Positions 9,389 through 19,326 are shown, counted from the first letter of the stretch. The stretch: 41,097 nt of DNA from Citrobacter sp. Res13-Sevr-PEB04-36 (GCF_015672735.1 NZ_JADABY010000051.1:1-41097); one strand, 5' to 3'. Notes: generated by a model from the letters alone, not told the origin. A program made the numbers and translations.

Positions 9389-9821
9389 AATCCATAATTC
9401 CTTATTCAAATGTAAAGCACCCAAAGTGTAACCGTCATTGCGTGACAGCCCAACTATTTTACGTTTTAGCCTCGTAATGTAACCCCCTAATTTCTCAGCG
9501 AGTGATGACATTTTACTTGCAGCCTGATGAACAAGGCATGAATCTCCCCCCATTTCTTTACATAAGATGTCTCTTTTTTGCCGATGAGTTATTGATATGC
9601 CATTGAAATTCATTTGCGCACGCAGGCAAGTTTTGCAAATGCCATCTACGCTTAATTTTAGAAGGTGTATCACCGAATACGTTGATCTTCTGACCATCAA
9701 AATGGCATGAGAGTTGCTTATTTCTCCAGCAGCAACGTCGTTCAGTTTACCTCTTCAGGGGCCTCTACTATTCATATGAACGGCTCTTAACATGTGCTAA
9801 AAAACGAAAGGACGGCATACC
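9389..9821. other. Divergent mipA/yeaG intergenic region
   Basis: A 433-bp non-coding stretch. The left part must contain the mipA promoter, which I could not place confidently. The right part contains the sigma-54 promoter of yeaG (listed separately). I searched by eye for paired NtrC-type sites (TGCAC facing GTGCA) upstream of it and found none convincing. Confidence 0.4.
9703..9718 (+). promoter_or_regulatory. Sigma-54 promoter of yeaGH
   Basis: TGGCAT-GAGAG-TTGCT, with the invariant GG (9704-9705) and GC (9716-9717) exactly 10 bp apart. It lies about 100 bp upstream of the yeaG start. E. coli yeaGH is known to be RpoN-dependent and nitrogen-starvation induced through NtrC, so the match is expected. 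Confidence 0.85.
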
Positions 9822-11756
9822 ATGAATATATTCGATCACTATCGCCAGCGTTATGAAGCTGCCAAGGACGAAGAGTTCACGCTGCAGGAGTTTCTTACCA
9901 CTTGTCGGCAAGATCGCAGTGCTTATGCCAACGCGGCAGAGCGGCTATTAATGGCTATTGGTGAGCCTGTCATGGTCGATACTGCCCATGAACCTCGACT
10001 TTCTCGTCTCTTCTCTAACCGGGTGATTGCACGCTATCCCGCGTTTGAAGAGTTTTATGGCATGGAAGACGCGATTGAGCAGATTGTCTCTTATCTGAAA
10101 CACGCGGCTCAGGGGCTGGAAGAGAAGAAGCAGATCCTGTATCTGCTGGGGCCTGTAGGGGGAGGAAAATCCTCTCTTGCTGAGCGACTGAAATCGCTGA
10201 TGCAGAGGGTACCCATTTATGTCCTGAGCGCTAACGGTGAACGTAGTCCGGTTAACGATCACCCGTTATGTCTGTTTAATCCACAGGAAGATGCACAAAT
10301 ACTGGAAAAAGAGTACGGGATCCCACGTCGCTATCTTGGCACAATTATGTCGCCATGGGCCGCGAAGCGTCTGCATGATTTTGGTGGAGACATCACCAAA
10401 TTCCGCGTGGTTAAAGTGTGGCCGTCTATTCTGGAACAAATCGCTATCGCCAAAACAGAACCGGGCGATGAGAACAACCAGGACATTTCCGCGCTGGTCG
10501 GGAAAGTGGATATTCGTAAACTCGAGCACCACGCCCAGAACGATCCGGATGCTTACGGCTATTCTGGTGCGCTGTGCCGGGCTAACCAGGGGATTATGGA
10601 GTTCGTGGAGATGTTTAAAGCACCGATTAAAGTGCTGCATCCTCTGCTGACCGCAACTCAGGAAGGCAACTACAACGGGACAGAAGGTATTTCCGCCCTG
10701 CCGTTTAATGGCATTATTCTCGCCCACTCGAACGAATCCGAATGGGTGACGTTCCGTAACAACAAAAATAACGAAGCCTTCCTTGACCGCGTATACATCG
10801 TGAAGGTTCCGTATTGCTTACGCATTTCCGAAGAGATCAAGATCTACGAGAAATTGCTTAACCACAGTGAATTGACCCACGCGCCGTGCGCACCGGGTAC
10901 ACTGGAGACGCTTTCTCGTTTCACGATTCTTTCTCGCCTGAAAGAACCAGAAAACTCGAGCATCTACTCGAAGATGCGTGTTTACGATGGTGAAAGCCTG
11001 AAAGATACCGACCCAAAAGCGAAGTCTTACCAGGAGTATCGTGATTACGCCGGAGTCGATGAGGGGATGAACGGTCTGTCAACGCGCTTTGCGTTTAAGA
11101 TCCTCTCCCGCGTATTTAACTTTGACCATGTAGAAGTGGCGGCCAACCCGGTACATCTTTTCTATGTTCTGGAACAGCAGATTGAGCGTGAACAGTTCCC
11201 ACAGGAGCAGTCCGAACGTTACCTGGAGTTCCTGAAAGGCTACCTGATCCCGAAATACGCCGAATTTATTGGCAAAGAGATCCAGACCGCCTATCTGGAA
11301 TCCTACTCCGAGTATGGACAGAACATTTTTGACCGTTATGTCACCTATGCGGATTTTTGGATCCAGGATCAGGAGTATCGCGACCCGGATACCGGTCAAC
11401 TGTTCGATCGCGAGTCGCTGAATTCAGAACTGGAAAAAATTGAAAAACCGGCGGGTATCAGCAACCCGAAAGATTTCCGTAACGAGATCGTCAACTTTGT
11501 TCTGCGCGCCAGAGCGAATAACAGCGGTCGTAATCCAAACTGGACCAGTTACGAAAAACTGCGCACGGTTATTGAGAAGAAAATGTTCTCGAATACCGAA
11601 GAGTTGCTGCCGGTCATTTCGTTTAATGCCAAAACCTCGACTGACGAGCAGAAAAAGCACGACGATTTTGTCGACCGTATGATGGAAAAAGGCTACACAC
11701 GTAAGCAGGTGCGTTTACTGTGCGAATGGTATTTGCGCGTACGTAAATCGTCTTAA
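9822..11756 (+). CDS. yeaG: PrkA-type serine protein kinase YeaG
   Basis: 644 residues, the full family length, preceded by AAAGGACG. The N-terminal AAA-type domain has the P-loop G110-P-V-G-G-G-K116-S117 and the family proceeds to a C-terminal kinase-related domain. E. coli YeaG is an autophosphorylating serine kinase that acts in sustained nitrogen starvation and stationary-phase adaptation. It is the first gene of a pair with yeaH, 122 bp away across a BIME; both follow a sigma-54 promoter. PrkA and the VWA protein YeaH are usually encoded together across bacteria, which suggests a shared complex. Confidence 0.96.
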   Translation: MNIFDHYRQRYEAAKDEEFTLQEFLTTCRQDRSAYANAAERLLMAIGEPVMVDTAHEPRLSRLFSNRVIARYPAFEEFYGMEDAIEQIVSYLKHAAQGLEEKKQILYLLGPVGGGKSSLAERLKSLMQRVPIYVLSANGERSPVNDHPLCLFNPQEDAQILEKEYGIPRRYLGTIMSPWAAKRLHDFGGDITKFRVVKVWPSILEQIAIAKTEPGDENNQDISALVGKVDIRKLEHHAQNDPDAYGYSGALCRANQGIMEFVEMFKAPIKVLHPLLTATQEGNYNGTEGISALPFNGIILAHSNESEWVTFRNNKNNEAFLDRVYIVKVPYCLRISEEIKIYEKLLNHSELTHAPCAPGTLETLSRFTILSRLKEPENSSIYSKMRVYDGESLKDTDPKAKSYQEYRDYAGVDEGMNGLSTRFAFKILSRVFNFDHVEVAANPVHLFYVLEQQIEREQFPQEQSERYLEFLKGYLIPKYAEFIGKEIQTAYLESYSEYGQNIFDRYVTYADFWIQDQEYRDPDTGQLFDRESLNSELEKIEKPAGISNPKDFRNEIVNFVLRARANNSGRNPNWTSYEKLRTVIEKKMFSNTEELLPVISFNAKTSTDEQKKHDDFVDRMMEKGYTRKQVRLLCEWYLRVRKSS

Positions 11757-11761
11757 CATAA

Positions 11762-13156
<1,395 letters not shown>

Positions 13157-13170
13157 GATGAGTCATTGAC

Positions 13171-13209
13171 AATCAGCCAGTTACATAACGTTTCTGGCTG
13201 ATTTTTTTT
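13171..13209 (+). terminator. Rho-independent terminator of yeaGH
   Basis: AATCAGCCAG and CTGGCTGATT form a perfect 10-bp stem around a 13-nt loop, followed by eight T. Confidence 0.95.
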
Positions 13210-13223
13210 GCAGAATATTTTTG

Positions 13224-13634
13224 CTACATCCTTTCTACCAGCGGATAGAAATCTTTATTTTCCCGCTGCATACGCTCAAACACTTTACGTAATACGGTAT
13301 TGGCGTCGCGTCTGAACGCCTCGTCATTACCCATCAGCTTACTGGCAATATTCCAGCGGCGCGAAAACGCGTCATATTCACCGACGATATCCGCCATTTC
13401 GCGTTGAAATTGAGTACTGACCTGCCTGAGTTTACTATTCCCGTCCTGTTCAATTTGGGGGTAAAGAAACTGATCTTCCGCTGACAGATGCGTTTTAATG
13501 ATCGCACTCATGCTCACGATCGCCGCAGCAATTTGCTGCGCATTGCTTGACACCCCAGACTGGCTTAACGTACGTAGAAAAGATATTTTTTCGAGAATAT
13601 CAACGTGCTGATGTTTCATTTTATCCAGATTCAT
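13224..13634 (-). CDS. Hemerythrin-like (HHE) protein with an incomplete metal site
   Basis: 136 residues, all-helical, recognisable as a hemerythrin/HHE domain from the paired helix motifs ending in L-Y-P and F-Y-P. The N-terminal half keeps the ligands: H8/H10 and H49-x3-E53 (T-H-L-S-A-E-D-Q-F-L-Y-P). In the C-terminal half the histidines are gone: the position matching H49 is R121 (R-M-Q-R-E125-N-K-D-F-Y-P), and no His occurs after residue 49. A normal di-iron site therefore seems unlikely; a mono-metal or metal-free role is possible. It lies 13 bp downstream of the methyltransferase gene, in the same operon, behind an NsrR-type operator. E. coli has yeaI at this place. I do not recognise a gene symbol. 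Confidence 0.8.
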   Translation of the reverse strand: MNLDKMKHQHVDILEKISFLRTLSQSGVSSNAQQIAAAIVSMSAIIKTHLSAEDQFLYPQIEQDGNSKLRQVSTQFQREMADIVGEYDAFSRRWNIASKLMGNDEAFRRDANTVLRKVFERMQRENKDFYPLVERM

Positions 13635-13647
13635 CCCTTTATCCTTT

Positions 13648-14418
13648 TTATTTTCCCTTTACGGAACAGCAGGCGATATAGTTGAGTTGGTGACGCTGTG
13701 CACGGAAAAAGCGGAACATCTTAAGAAAACGCTGGCGATTCTCATGCGTACGTAAACCGTTATAAGCAATTTTCAGTGCGCCATTAAATCCTTCATCGCG
13801 AATCAATCCCCGCGGCGACATCAGCGACATTTCGCCATTTTGCTGCAGAACCTGTTCAAATCCCGTGCCGAGAAACAGATCGCGCCAGCCTTGTTGTGTC
13901 AGTGGGCTCACGTTTGATTTCACCACCCGTTGAAGCTGGGTTTGATCGCCCTCGCCCAGTTTTTGGGCCGTGAACATAATGTCATGGGTTAACAAGCGCC
14001 CGCCAGGTTTCAGTACCCGATGATATTCCGCAATCAGCTTCGCTTTAGCTTTATCACCGTACATCGTGAGCATGGCTTCATTAACCACGACATCAAAACT
14101 GTTGTCAGCAAAAGGTAGGGTATTCGCGTTAGCGGCCATGACATGGATGTGATTTTCCAGACCATGAACAGCGACATTATTTCTCGCATTAACCAGCGCA
14201 TCTTTATCCATGTCGATAGCGTAAACAGTGCAGCCAAAGCGTTGTACCAGTTCAATCGCCGTAGTTGCCATGTTACACGCCACTTCAAGCACCTGGCTGT
14301 CTGGTGTCAATTGCGACTGAGCGAACAACCATTCAGTGGCTTCTACGCCGCCCGGACGCAGGCGGGTTTTCCCCAGGCTGGCTAAAAATGTATGGCCCGC
14401 TTTTTCCGTCGTGCTCAT
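13648..14418 (-). CDS. Class I SAM-dependent methyltransferase, NsrR-operon gene
   Basis: 256 residues, start ATG at 14418 with a good GAAGGAG upstream. The fold is a class I SAM methyltransferase (Methyltransf_11/25 type): motif I is V-L-E-V-A-C-N-M-A-T near 38-47, where the usual G-x-G is replaced by C-N-M-A; an acidic strand-2 end Y-A-I-D-M-D follows near 66-71, then F-D-V-V-V-N-E-A and a U-b-i-E-like L-K-P-G-G-R-L near 142-148. Substrate is unknown. It is the first gene of a two-gene operon with the hemerythrin-like protein. An NsrR-type operator covers its -10 box, so I infer induction by nitric oxide. E. coli NsrR also controls a methyltransferase (tehB) and a hemerythrin (ytfE), a functional parallel. 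Confidence 0.82.
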   Translation of the reverse strand: MSTTEKAGHTFLASLGKTRLRPGGVEATEWLFAQSQLTPDSQVLEVACNMATTAIELVQRFGCTVYAIDMDKDALVNARNNVAVHGLENHIHVMAANANTLPFADNSFDVVVNEAMLTMYGDKAKAKLIAEYHRVLKPGGRLLTHDIMFTAQKLGEGDQTQLQRVVKSNVSPLTQQGWRDLFLGTGFEQVLQQNGEMSLMSPRGLIRDEGFNGALKIAYNGLRTHENRQRFLKMFRFFRAQRHQLNYIACCSVKGK

Positions 14419-14438
14419 TGGCCGGTCTCCTTCGCTAT

Positions 14439-14461
14439 AAGTTGCATTATAAATACAACAT
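14439..14461 (-). promoter_or_regulatory. NsrR-type operator over the methyltransferase/hemerythrin promoter
   Basis: GTTGCATTATAAATACAAC (14441-14459) within a 23-bp element that matches the remembered E. coli NsrR consensus (AAGATGYATTT-N-AAATRCATCTT) at 19 of 23 positions. On the minus strand it contains a perfect TATAAT at 14451-14446, so a bound repressor would block the promoter. The start codon is 20 bp downstream. Confidence 0.75.
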
Positions 14462-14595
14462 TAAGGGTTAAAGGTGAAGAGCACGAATGATTTTTATTAC
14501 AAAAATAGCCCACGCTCGGTATTTCCCATACCGTTAGAGCGGACGTTTGGCGTGTGATAAACTGAAGTATCGGACTTACAGGGCTGAAAAACATT

Positions 14596-16086
14596 ATGAA
14601 GTTTCATCATAAAGCGCTCCGGCACTTTATCTCCGTAAGCGTTATTGTTTTGACCTCTTCTTTTCTGGTGTATGAAATGATTGCCAGCGATCGAGCAATG
14701 AACGCCTATATGCGTTATGTCATTGAGAAAGCAGACTCCTCTTTTCTGTATGACAAGTATACTAACCAGAGTATTGCCGCCCATTTGATGCGCCGTTTTT
14801 CATCGCCCAAAGCCCCTGTTTCTGCTGAACAACGAAAAGAACTTTGCCATGCTTTTGAACGCATTAACGGCACATACGGGTTGAATCTCACCTCACATAG
14901 CTATCTTCCGTTACGCGGCACCTTGCAGACCCATTCAGCAAACTGTATTGAACAACTTGATGACATATTTTTGTTGCCAGCATTCGACCAGGCGGTCAAC
15001 GCCAATCGTGAACTGGTCGATTACGGCCACGGATTAGCCACGCTGGAATATAAATTTCGCTACTACATTGATTTAAACAATAACTATATCTATTTCTACA
15101 ACTTGATTAACTCGCACCAATTCACAATGAATCATTGGTCTTTTTTACAAAAAGGCACGCTGGGAATTCACCAGAACGATATTGACGATGTTTTTACCGG
15201 TCGCACCGTCATTTCCAGTATTTATGAGGATGACCTGACACAAGAAAAGGTTATGAGCTTTATCACCCCAGTCTATTATGCCGGTAAACTCAAAGGCGTC
15301 GTGATGGTCGATGTTAATAAGGACAATCTGAAACATATTTTTTATACCAGCGACCGTCCCCTCGTCTGGCGTTATCTGAACGTAACGCTATCTGACGTCA
15401 GTTCGGGAAAAGAGATCGTCATCAACAAAAGTAAGTCAGACCTGTTCCAGTATGTGCAATATGTAAATGAAATACCAGGTGGAATACGTATTACACTATC
15501 GCTTGATCTAATGTACTTTATTGTCTCCTCCTGGAAGATTTTTGCTTTTTATCTGCTTGCAACCGCGCTGCTACTGAATTTGGTTAGAACCCACTTTCGT
15601 TTGTATCACAATGTCCGGCGCGAAAATATCAGCGATGCCATGACCGGACTGTACAACCGTAAAATATTAACGCCAACACTTGAACAACGTTTGCAGCAGC
15701 TGGTCAACGCCGGAACGCGAGTGACGTTTATCTCTATCGATTGCGACAAGCTGAAAACCATTAATGACACACTGGGACACCAGGAAGGCGATCGTATTAT
15801 CACCATTCTGGCCAAAGCGATTCAAACCTCGATCCGCAAAAGTGATTATGCAATTCGTCTCGGTGGCGATGAGTTCTGTATTATCCTTATCGATTATCCT
15901 GTTGAACTCACCTCTTCGTTGCTGGAACGAATCAACGAAAACTTGCATATTATTGCGCCAGAGAGATCCGTTAGTTTCTCTGCCGGCGTATATAATATGC
16001 GCCCGGGGGACACAATTAACGATGCCTACAAAGCCTCTGACGCCCGGCTCTATCTAAACAAACAGAAAAAGCACCCTCGTTCGTGA
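14596..16086 (+). CDS. dgcJ: Membrane diguanylate cyclase DgcJ (YeaJ)
   Basis: 496 residues, equal to E. coli YeaJ. One membrane helix near residues 10-30, a periplasmic sensor domain of about 270 residues, a second helix near 307-330 and a cytosolic GGDEF domain. The active-site motif R-L-G-G-D-E-F is intact and the inhibitory I-site R-K-S-D lies five residues before it, so it should make cyclic di-GMP with product inhibition. E. coli DgcJ affects motility at elevated temperature. It is divergent from the NsrR-type operon across 177 bp. No strong Shine-Dalgarno is visible (AGGG far from the ATG), so translation may be weak. Confidence 0.94.
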   Translation: MKFHHKALRHFISVSVIVLTSSFLVYEMIASDRAMNAYMRYVIEKADSSFLYDKYTNQSIAAHLMRRFSSPKAPVSAEQRKELCHAFERINGTYGLNLTSHSYLPLRGTLQTHSANCIEQLDDIFLLPAFDQAVNANRELVDYGHGLATLEYKFRYYIDLNNNYIYFYNLINSHQFTMNHWSFLQKGTLGIHQNDIDDVFTGRTVISSIYEDDLTQEKVMSFITPVYYAGKLKGVVMVDVNKDNLKHIFYTSDRPLVWRYLNVTLSDVSSGKEIVINKSKSDLFQYVQYVNEIPGGIRITLSLDLMYFIVSSWKIFAFYLLATALLLNLVRTHFRLYHNVRRENISDAMTGLYNRKILTPTLEQRLQQLVNAGTRVTFISIDCDKLKTINDTLGHQEGDRIITILAKAIQTSIRKSDYAIRLGGDEFCIILIDYPVELTSSLLERINENLHIIAPERSVSFSAGVYNMRPGDTINDAYKASDARLYLNKQKKHPRS

Positions 16087-16130
16087 TATTTTTCTGCGCA
16101 GGATATTTATTGTAGTATCAGGAGTAAGAA

Positions 16131-16634
16131 ATGACGGAAGTGAATAAAGATAATGCCACTCATCAACGTTTGATCGCGCTATTAGTGGAACACGGTGCAA
16201 CGTACCGCGTGGTCAGCCATGAAGCCGTCGGCAAATGCGAGGCGGTATCAGAGATTCGCGGTACGGCCTTGGGTCAGGGAGCAAAAGCCCTGGTGTGTAA
16301 AGTGAAAGGCAATGGCGTCAATCAGCATGTTCTTGCCATTCTCTCTGCCGATCAGCAGGCCGACCTGAGTCAGCTTGCCGGCCATCTTGGCGGTTTGAGG
16401 GCCTCCCTGGCCAGTCCTGCTGAAGTGGATCAACTGACGGGATGCGTCTTTGGCGCTATTCCCCCTTTCAGCTTCCATCCTCAGCTCAAGTTAGTTGCCG
16501 ATCCACTGTTGTTCGAGCGTTTCGATGAGATTGCCTTTAACGCCGGAATACTGGAAAAGTCGGTCATTATGGATACTCAGGATTACCTGCGCATTGCGCA
16601 ACCGGAGTTAGTCACGTTTCGCCGCACACAATAA
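16131..16634 (+). CDS. yeaK: YbaK/ProX-type aminoacyl-tRNA deacylase YeaK
   Basis: 167 residues, the same length and nearly the same sequence as E. coli YeaK. It belongs to the YbaK/ProXp trans-editing family, which hydrolyses mischarged aminoacyl-tRNAs in the cytosol. Typical features are H-E-A-V-G-K-C near 25-31, A-L-V-C-K-V-K-G-N-G near 54-63 and the G-x-x-P loop F-G-A-I-P-P-F near 108-114. Exact substrate specificity cannot be read from the sequence. AGGAG lies 7-12 bp before the ATG. It is 44 bp downstream of dgcJ on the same strand, so the two could share a transcript. Confidence 0.93.
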   Translation: MTEVNKDNATHQRLIALLVEHGATYRVVSHEAVGKCEAVSEIRGTALGQGAKALVCKVKGNGVNQHVLAILSADQQADLSQLAGHLGGLRASLASPAEVDQLTGCVFGAIPPFSFHPQLKLVADPLLFERFDEIAFNAGILEKSVIMDTQDYLRIAQPELVTFRRTQ

Positions 16635-16711
16635 CACGCTATAACACCCCGTTACCGGCACAGAAACGCACGGTTATGCGTTCGCCCAAATAGCGTATAC
16701 ATCACTAAAAA

Positions 16712-16764
16712 AAGCCTGTTCCACCACGCATTTGCGCGTACAGTAAGCAGGCTTATCTTTTTTG
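16712..16764 (+). terminator. Hairpin with T tract between yeaK and yeaL
   Basis: AAGCCTG at 16712-16718 pairs with CAGGCTT at 16748-16754; an inner CGCA-TT-TGCG hairpin lies at 16727-16736. ATC and a T run follow at 16758-16763. It may end yeaK transcription, or, since it lies only 15 bp before the yeaL start, act as a leader hairpin of yeaL. Confidence 0.5.
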
Positions 16765-16778
16765 GCAAGGAAACTACG

Positions 16779-17225
16779 ATGTTTGATGTCACTCTGCTGA
16801 TCCTGCTCGGACTGGCAGCTCTGGGCTTTGTCAGCCACAACACCACTGTCGCTGTTTCAATTCTGGTGCTGATTATTGTCCGTGTTACTCCGCTGAATAC
16901 TTTTTTCCCATGGATTGAAAAACAGGGGCTGACCGTCGGGATTATTATCTTGACGATTGGTGTAATGGCACCGATCGCCAGCGGAACGCTACCGCCCTCC
17001 ACGCTCATTCACTCCTTCGTAAACTGGAAGTCACTGGTCGCCATTGCTATCGGCGTGTTCGTCTCCTGGCTGGGGGGCCGTGGCGTCACACTGATGGGCA
17101 GTCAGCCGCAGTTGGTCGCCGGGTTGCTGGTCGGTACGGTGCTGGGCGTCGCGCTGTTTCGCGGTGTTCCTGTGGGGCCGCTCATCGCCGCAGGTCTGGT
17201 TTCGCTGATTGTGGGGAAACAGTAG
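16779..17225 (+). CDS. yeaL: YeaL, DUF441 inner-membrane protein
   Basis: 148 residues with about four hydrophobic helices and conserved glycines ([19 protein letters not shown]). It matches the UPF0756/DUF441 family in length and pattern. Function is unknown. GGCAAGGAAAC provides a Shine-Dalgarno. Its 3' end overlaps the 3' end of the convergent nimR by 44 bp, and its probable terminator lies inside the nimR coding region. Confidence 0.9.
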   Translation: MFDVTLLILLGLAALGFVSHNTTVAVSILVLIIVRVTPLNTFFPWIEKQGLTVGIIILTIGVMAPIASGTLPPSTLIHSFVNWKSLVAIAIGVFVSWLGGRGVTLMGSQPQLVAGLLVGTVLGVALFRGVPVGPLIAAGLVSLIVGKQ

Positions 17226-18003
17226 CCAGCCCCGTCAGATAACGGCCTGGGGTTTGACCCAGGCCTTTTTTGAACATGGTGATAAAGGCGGTTGTTGAAT
17301 CGTAACCCAACATGTGGGCAACCTGCTGTACATTGCGGCCATCCACCAACGCCTGTAGCGCCAGAATCAACTGCAACTGATGACGCCAACGGCGAAAACT
17401 CAACCCGGTCTCTTTCACCACCAGCCGGGCAAGATTGCGTTCACTCATCGCAAACACGCTGGCCCACTGGCCTAAAGTCTGCCATTGCGCAGGCTCCTGG
17501 GCCATGGTTGTTACCATCTTGCGAATTTTTGGATGATCGGAAACTGGCAGTTGCATTTGCTCTTGCGCCTGCTGAGGAAGTTCATCAAACAAGACCTGTG
17601 TCAGCCGCTGCGTCGACGGCTCCAGCCGTTGGGCATCTGTTCTGGTCGCCAGTGAAAGAATCAGCTCCCGGCATAGTGGTGATATTTTCAGCGTGCAGCA
17701 GCGTTCGGGCATCACTACCGCCTGCGGTTCAATAAATAAAAAACACAGCTCAGCGCCAACGGTGACGTGATTGCTGTGAGGGATCTCACCCGGGATCCAC
17801 ACCGCGTACTGGGGCGGCACCATCCACATGGCGTGTTCAACTTCACAAGTAATGGCGCCATGCAGTGCCAGAATCAGCTGGCCTTTACGGTGCTGATGCA
17901 GCGGACTGAAGAGTTCATCTTCCTGAGCCTGAATGCAAAAAGCCACGGCGGCATCGTGATAACGATCCGGTTCATACCCATCCAGCCTCAGTCCCAGCAT
18001 CAT
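17182..18003 (-). CDS. nimR: AraC-family repressor NimR (YeaM)
   Basis: 273 residues. The N-terminal half is a cupin-like sensor domain ([10 protein letters not shown] near 34-43). The C-terminal half has two AraC helix-turn-helix units: [11 protein letters not shown] near 185-195 and [13 protein letters not shown] near 227-239, with the closing G-Q-T-P-G-R-Y signature. E. coli NimR represses the divergent exporter gene nimT. I keep the first of two adjacent ATG codons, matching the family length. It is convergent with yeaL, sharing 44 bp. Confidence 0.92.
   Translation of the reverse strand: MMLGLRLDGYEPDRYHDAAVAFCIQAQEDELFSPLHQHRKGQLILALHGAITCEVEHAMWMVPPQYAVWIPGEIPHSNHVTVGAELCFLFIEPQAVVMPERCCTLKISPLCRELILSLATRTDAQRLEPSTQRLTQVLFDELPQQAQEQMQLPVSDHPKIRKMVTTMAQEPAQWQTLGQWASVFAMSERNLARLVVKETGLSFRRWRHQLQLILALQALVDGRNVQQVAHMLGYDSTTAFITMFKKGLGQTPGRYLTGLATVSPQSAKPDLRR
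17244..17271 (+). terminator. yeaL terminator inside the nimR coding region
   Basis: GGCCTGGG, loop GTTTGA, CCCAGGCC, then TTTTTT: a textbook terminator on the plus strand 18 bp after the yeaL stop. On the other strand the same bases encode the conserved C-terminal AraC motif of NimR. Confidence 0.9.
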
Positions 18004-18099
18004 ATTGTCCGATTTAAGCGATAATATGTCATTTTAGCTTGATTCATCCATCCTGTAAAAACGCTAAGGTATCGCCTCGCCTGACAATAAGAGAAAAAG
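18004..18099. promoter_or_regulatory. Divergent nimR/nimT control region
   Basis: A 96-bp region between divergent regulator and exporter. It is AT-rich around 18004-18040 (GATTTAAGCGATAATATGTCATTTTAGC is split here: GATTTAAGC, GATAATATG, TCATTTTAGC). NimR is expected to bind here; I cannot delimit its site. Confidence 0.5.
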
Positions 18100-19287
18100 A
18101 TGACCTATTCCCCTTCCCCCCGCGGCAAACAAGGTGCTTTGCTGATTGCGGGTATCCTGATGATCGCCACCACGCTACGCGTCACCTTTACAGGGGCAGC
18201 ACCGCTGCTGGATGCCATTCGCGCGGATTACGTACTGACGACCGCCCAAACTGGTCTTTTAACCACCTTACCGCTGCTGGCCTTTGCGTTGGTTTCCCCT
18301 CTGGCGGCGGGCGTTGCCCGTCGATGGGGTATTGAGCGCAGCCTGTTTGCCGCCATGCTGCTGATTTGCGCCGGTATTGCCATACGTTCGTTGCCCTCGC
18401 CGCCGTTCTTGTTTGCAGGAACCACCCTCATTGGCTGTGGAATTGCATTAGGCAACGTGCTGCTTCCAGGGTTGATTAAGCGTGATTTTTCGCAACATGT
18501 GGCAAAACTCACCGGGGCATACTCGCTGACGATGGGGGCAGCGGCCGCTATTGGCTCAGCGATCGTCGTGCCGCTGGCGCTTAACGGATTCGGCTGGCGC
18601 GGTGCGCTAATGATGTTGATGGTCTTTCCGCTGCTGGCGCTGTTTATCTGGTTACCGCAGTATCGCCAGACGAGCCATGCCACGATGAGTAACTCGCGCG
18701 CGTTACATTCCCGTGGGATCTGGCACTCCAGCCTCGCCTGGCAGGTGACGCTGTTTTTGGGGATCAACTCACTCGTCTATTACGTGATTATTGGCTGGCT
18801 GCCCGCTATTTTGATTAGCCATGGCTACAGCGAGGCGCAGGCCGGTTCGCTGCACGGTTTACTGCAGCTTGCCACCGCCGTACCCGGCTTACTGATCCCC
18901 TTAATTTTGTTTAAATTGAAGGATCAGCGCGCCATCGCCGCACTGGTCTCATTGATGTGCGCGATTGCAGCCCTGGGCTTCTGGCTGCTGCCCGACCAGG
19001 CCATACTGTGGACAATTTTATTTGGCTTTGGCTCTGGTGCAACGATGATCCTCGGACTGACGTTCATTGGGCTTCGCGCCAGTTCTGCGCACCAGGCCGC
19101 CGCGCTGTCAGGTATGGCGCAGTCCGTCGGGTATTTACTGGCGGCATGTGGACCGCCGTTGATGGGTAAAATTCACGACTTCAACGGGAACTGGCAGATC
19201 CCGCTGGTTGCCGTTGCCCTGTTAGCGACGCTAATGGCCGTGTTTGGCCTTTATGCCGGGCGCAACCGTGAGATAACCACATCATAA
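18100..19287 (+). CDS. nimT: MFS exporter NimT (YeaN)
   Basis: 395 residues with 12 predicted membrane helices, CynX/NimT branch of the major facilitator superfamily. E. coli NimT exports 2-nitroimidazole and is controlled by the divergent NimR. Motifs include the N-terminal R-V-T-F-T-G-A-A-P-L-L stretch typical of the CynX group and G-V-A-R-R-W-G-I-E-R in the loop between helices 2 and 3. The start follows AGAGAAAAAG, a moderate Shine-Dalgarno. A strong terminator lies directly after the stop. Confidence 0.93.
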   Translation: MTYSPSPRGKQGALLIAGILMIATTLRVTFTGAAPLLDAIRADYVLTTAQTGLLTTLPLLAFALVSPLAAGVARRWGIERSLFAAMLLICAGIAIRSLPSPPFLFAGTTLIGCGIALGNVLLPGLIKRDFSQHVAKLTGAYSLTMGAAAAIGSAIVVPLALNGFGWRGALMMLMVFPLLALFIWLPQYRQTSHATMSNSRALHSRGIWHSSLAWQVTLFLGINSLVYYVIIGWLPAILISHGYSEAQAGSLHGLLQLATAVPGLLIPLILFKLKDQRAIAALVSLMCAIAALGFWLLPDQAILWTILFGFGSGATMILGLTFIGLRASSAHQAAALSGMAQSVGYLLAACGPPLMGKIHDFNGNWQIPLVAVALLATLMAVFGLYAGRNREITTS

Positions 19288-19292
19288 CGTCC

Positions 19293-19326
19293 CGGGCAGG
19301 CTCATTTCAGGCCTGCCCGACTTTTT
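19293..19326 (+). terminator. Rho-independent terminator of nimT
   Basis: CGGGCAGGC, loop TCATTTCAG, GCCTGCCCG, then ACTTTTT: a perfect 9-bp stem. It overlaps the last codon of the convergent gene that ends at 19325. Confidence 0.93.

Noticed and set aside
8642-9700. 352-codon version of MipA
   Set aside because: The first 104 codons have no similarity; the GTG at 9388 gives the family length and a proper signal peptide.
9389-9702. NtrC binding sites upstream of the yeaG sigma-54 promoter
   Set aside because: NtrC control is known in E. coli, but I found no convincing facing TGCAC/GTGCA pair here.
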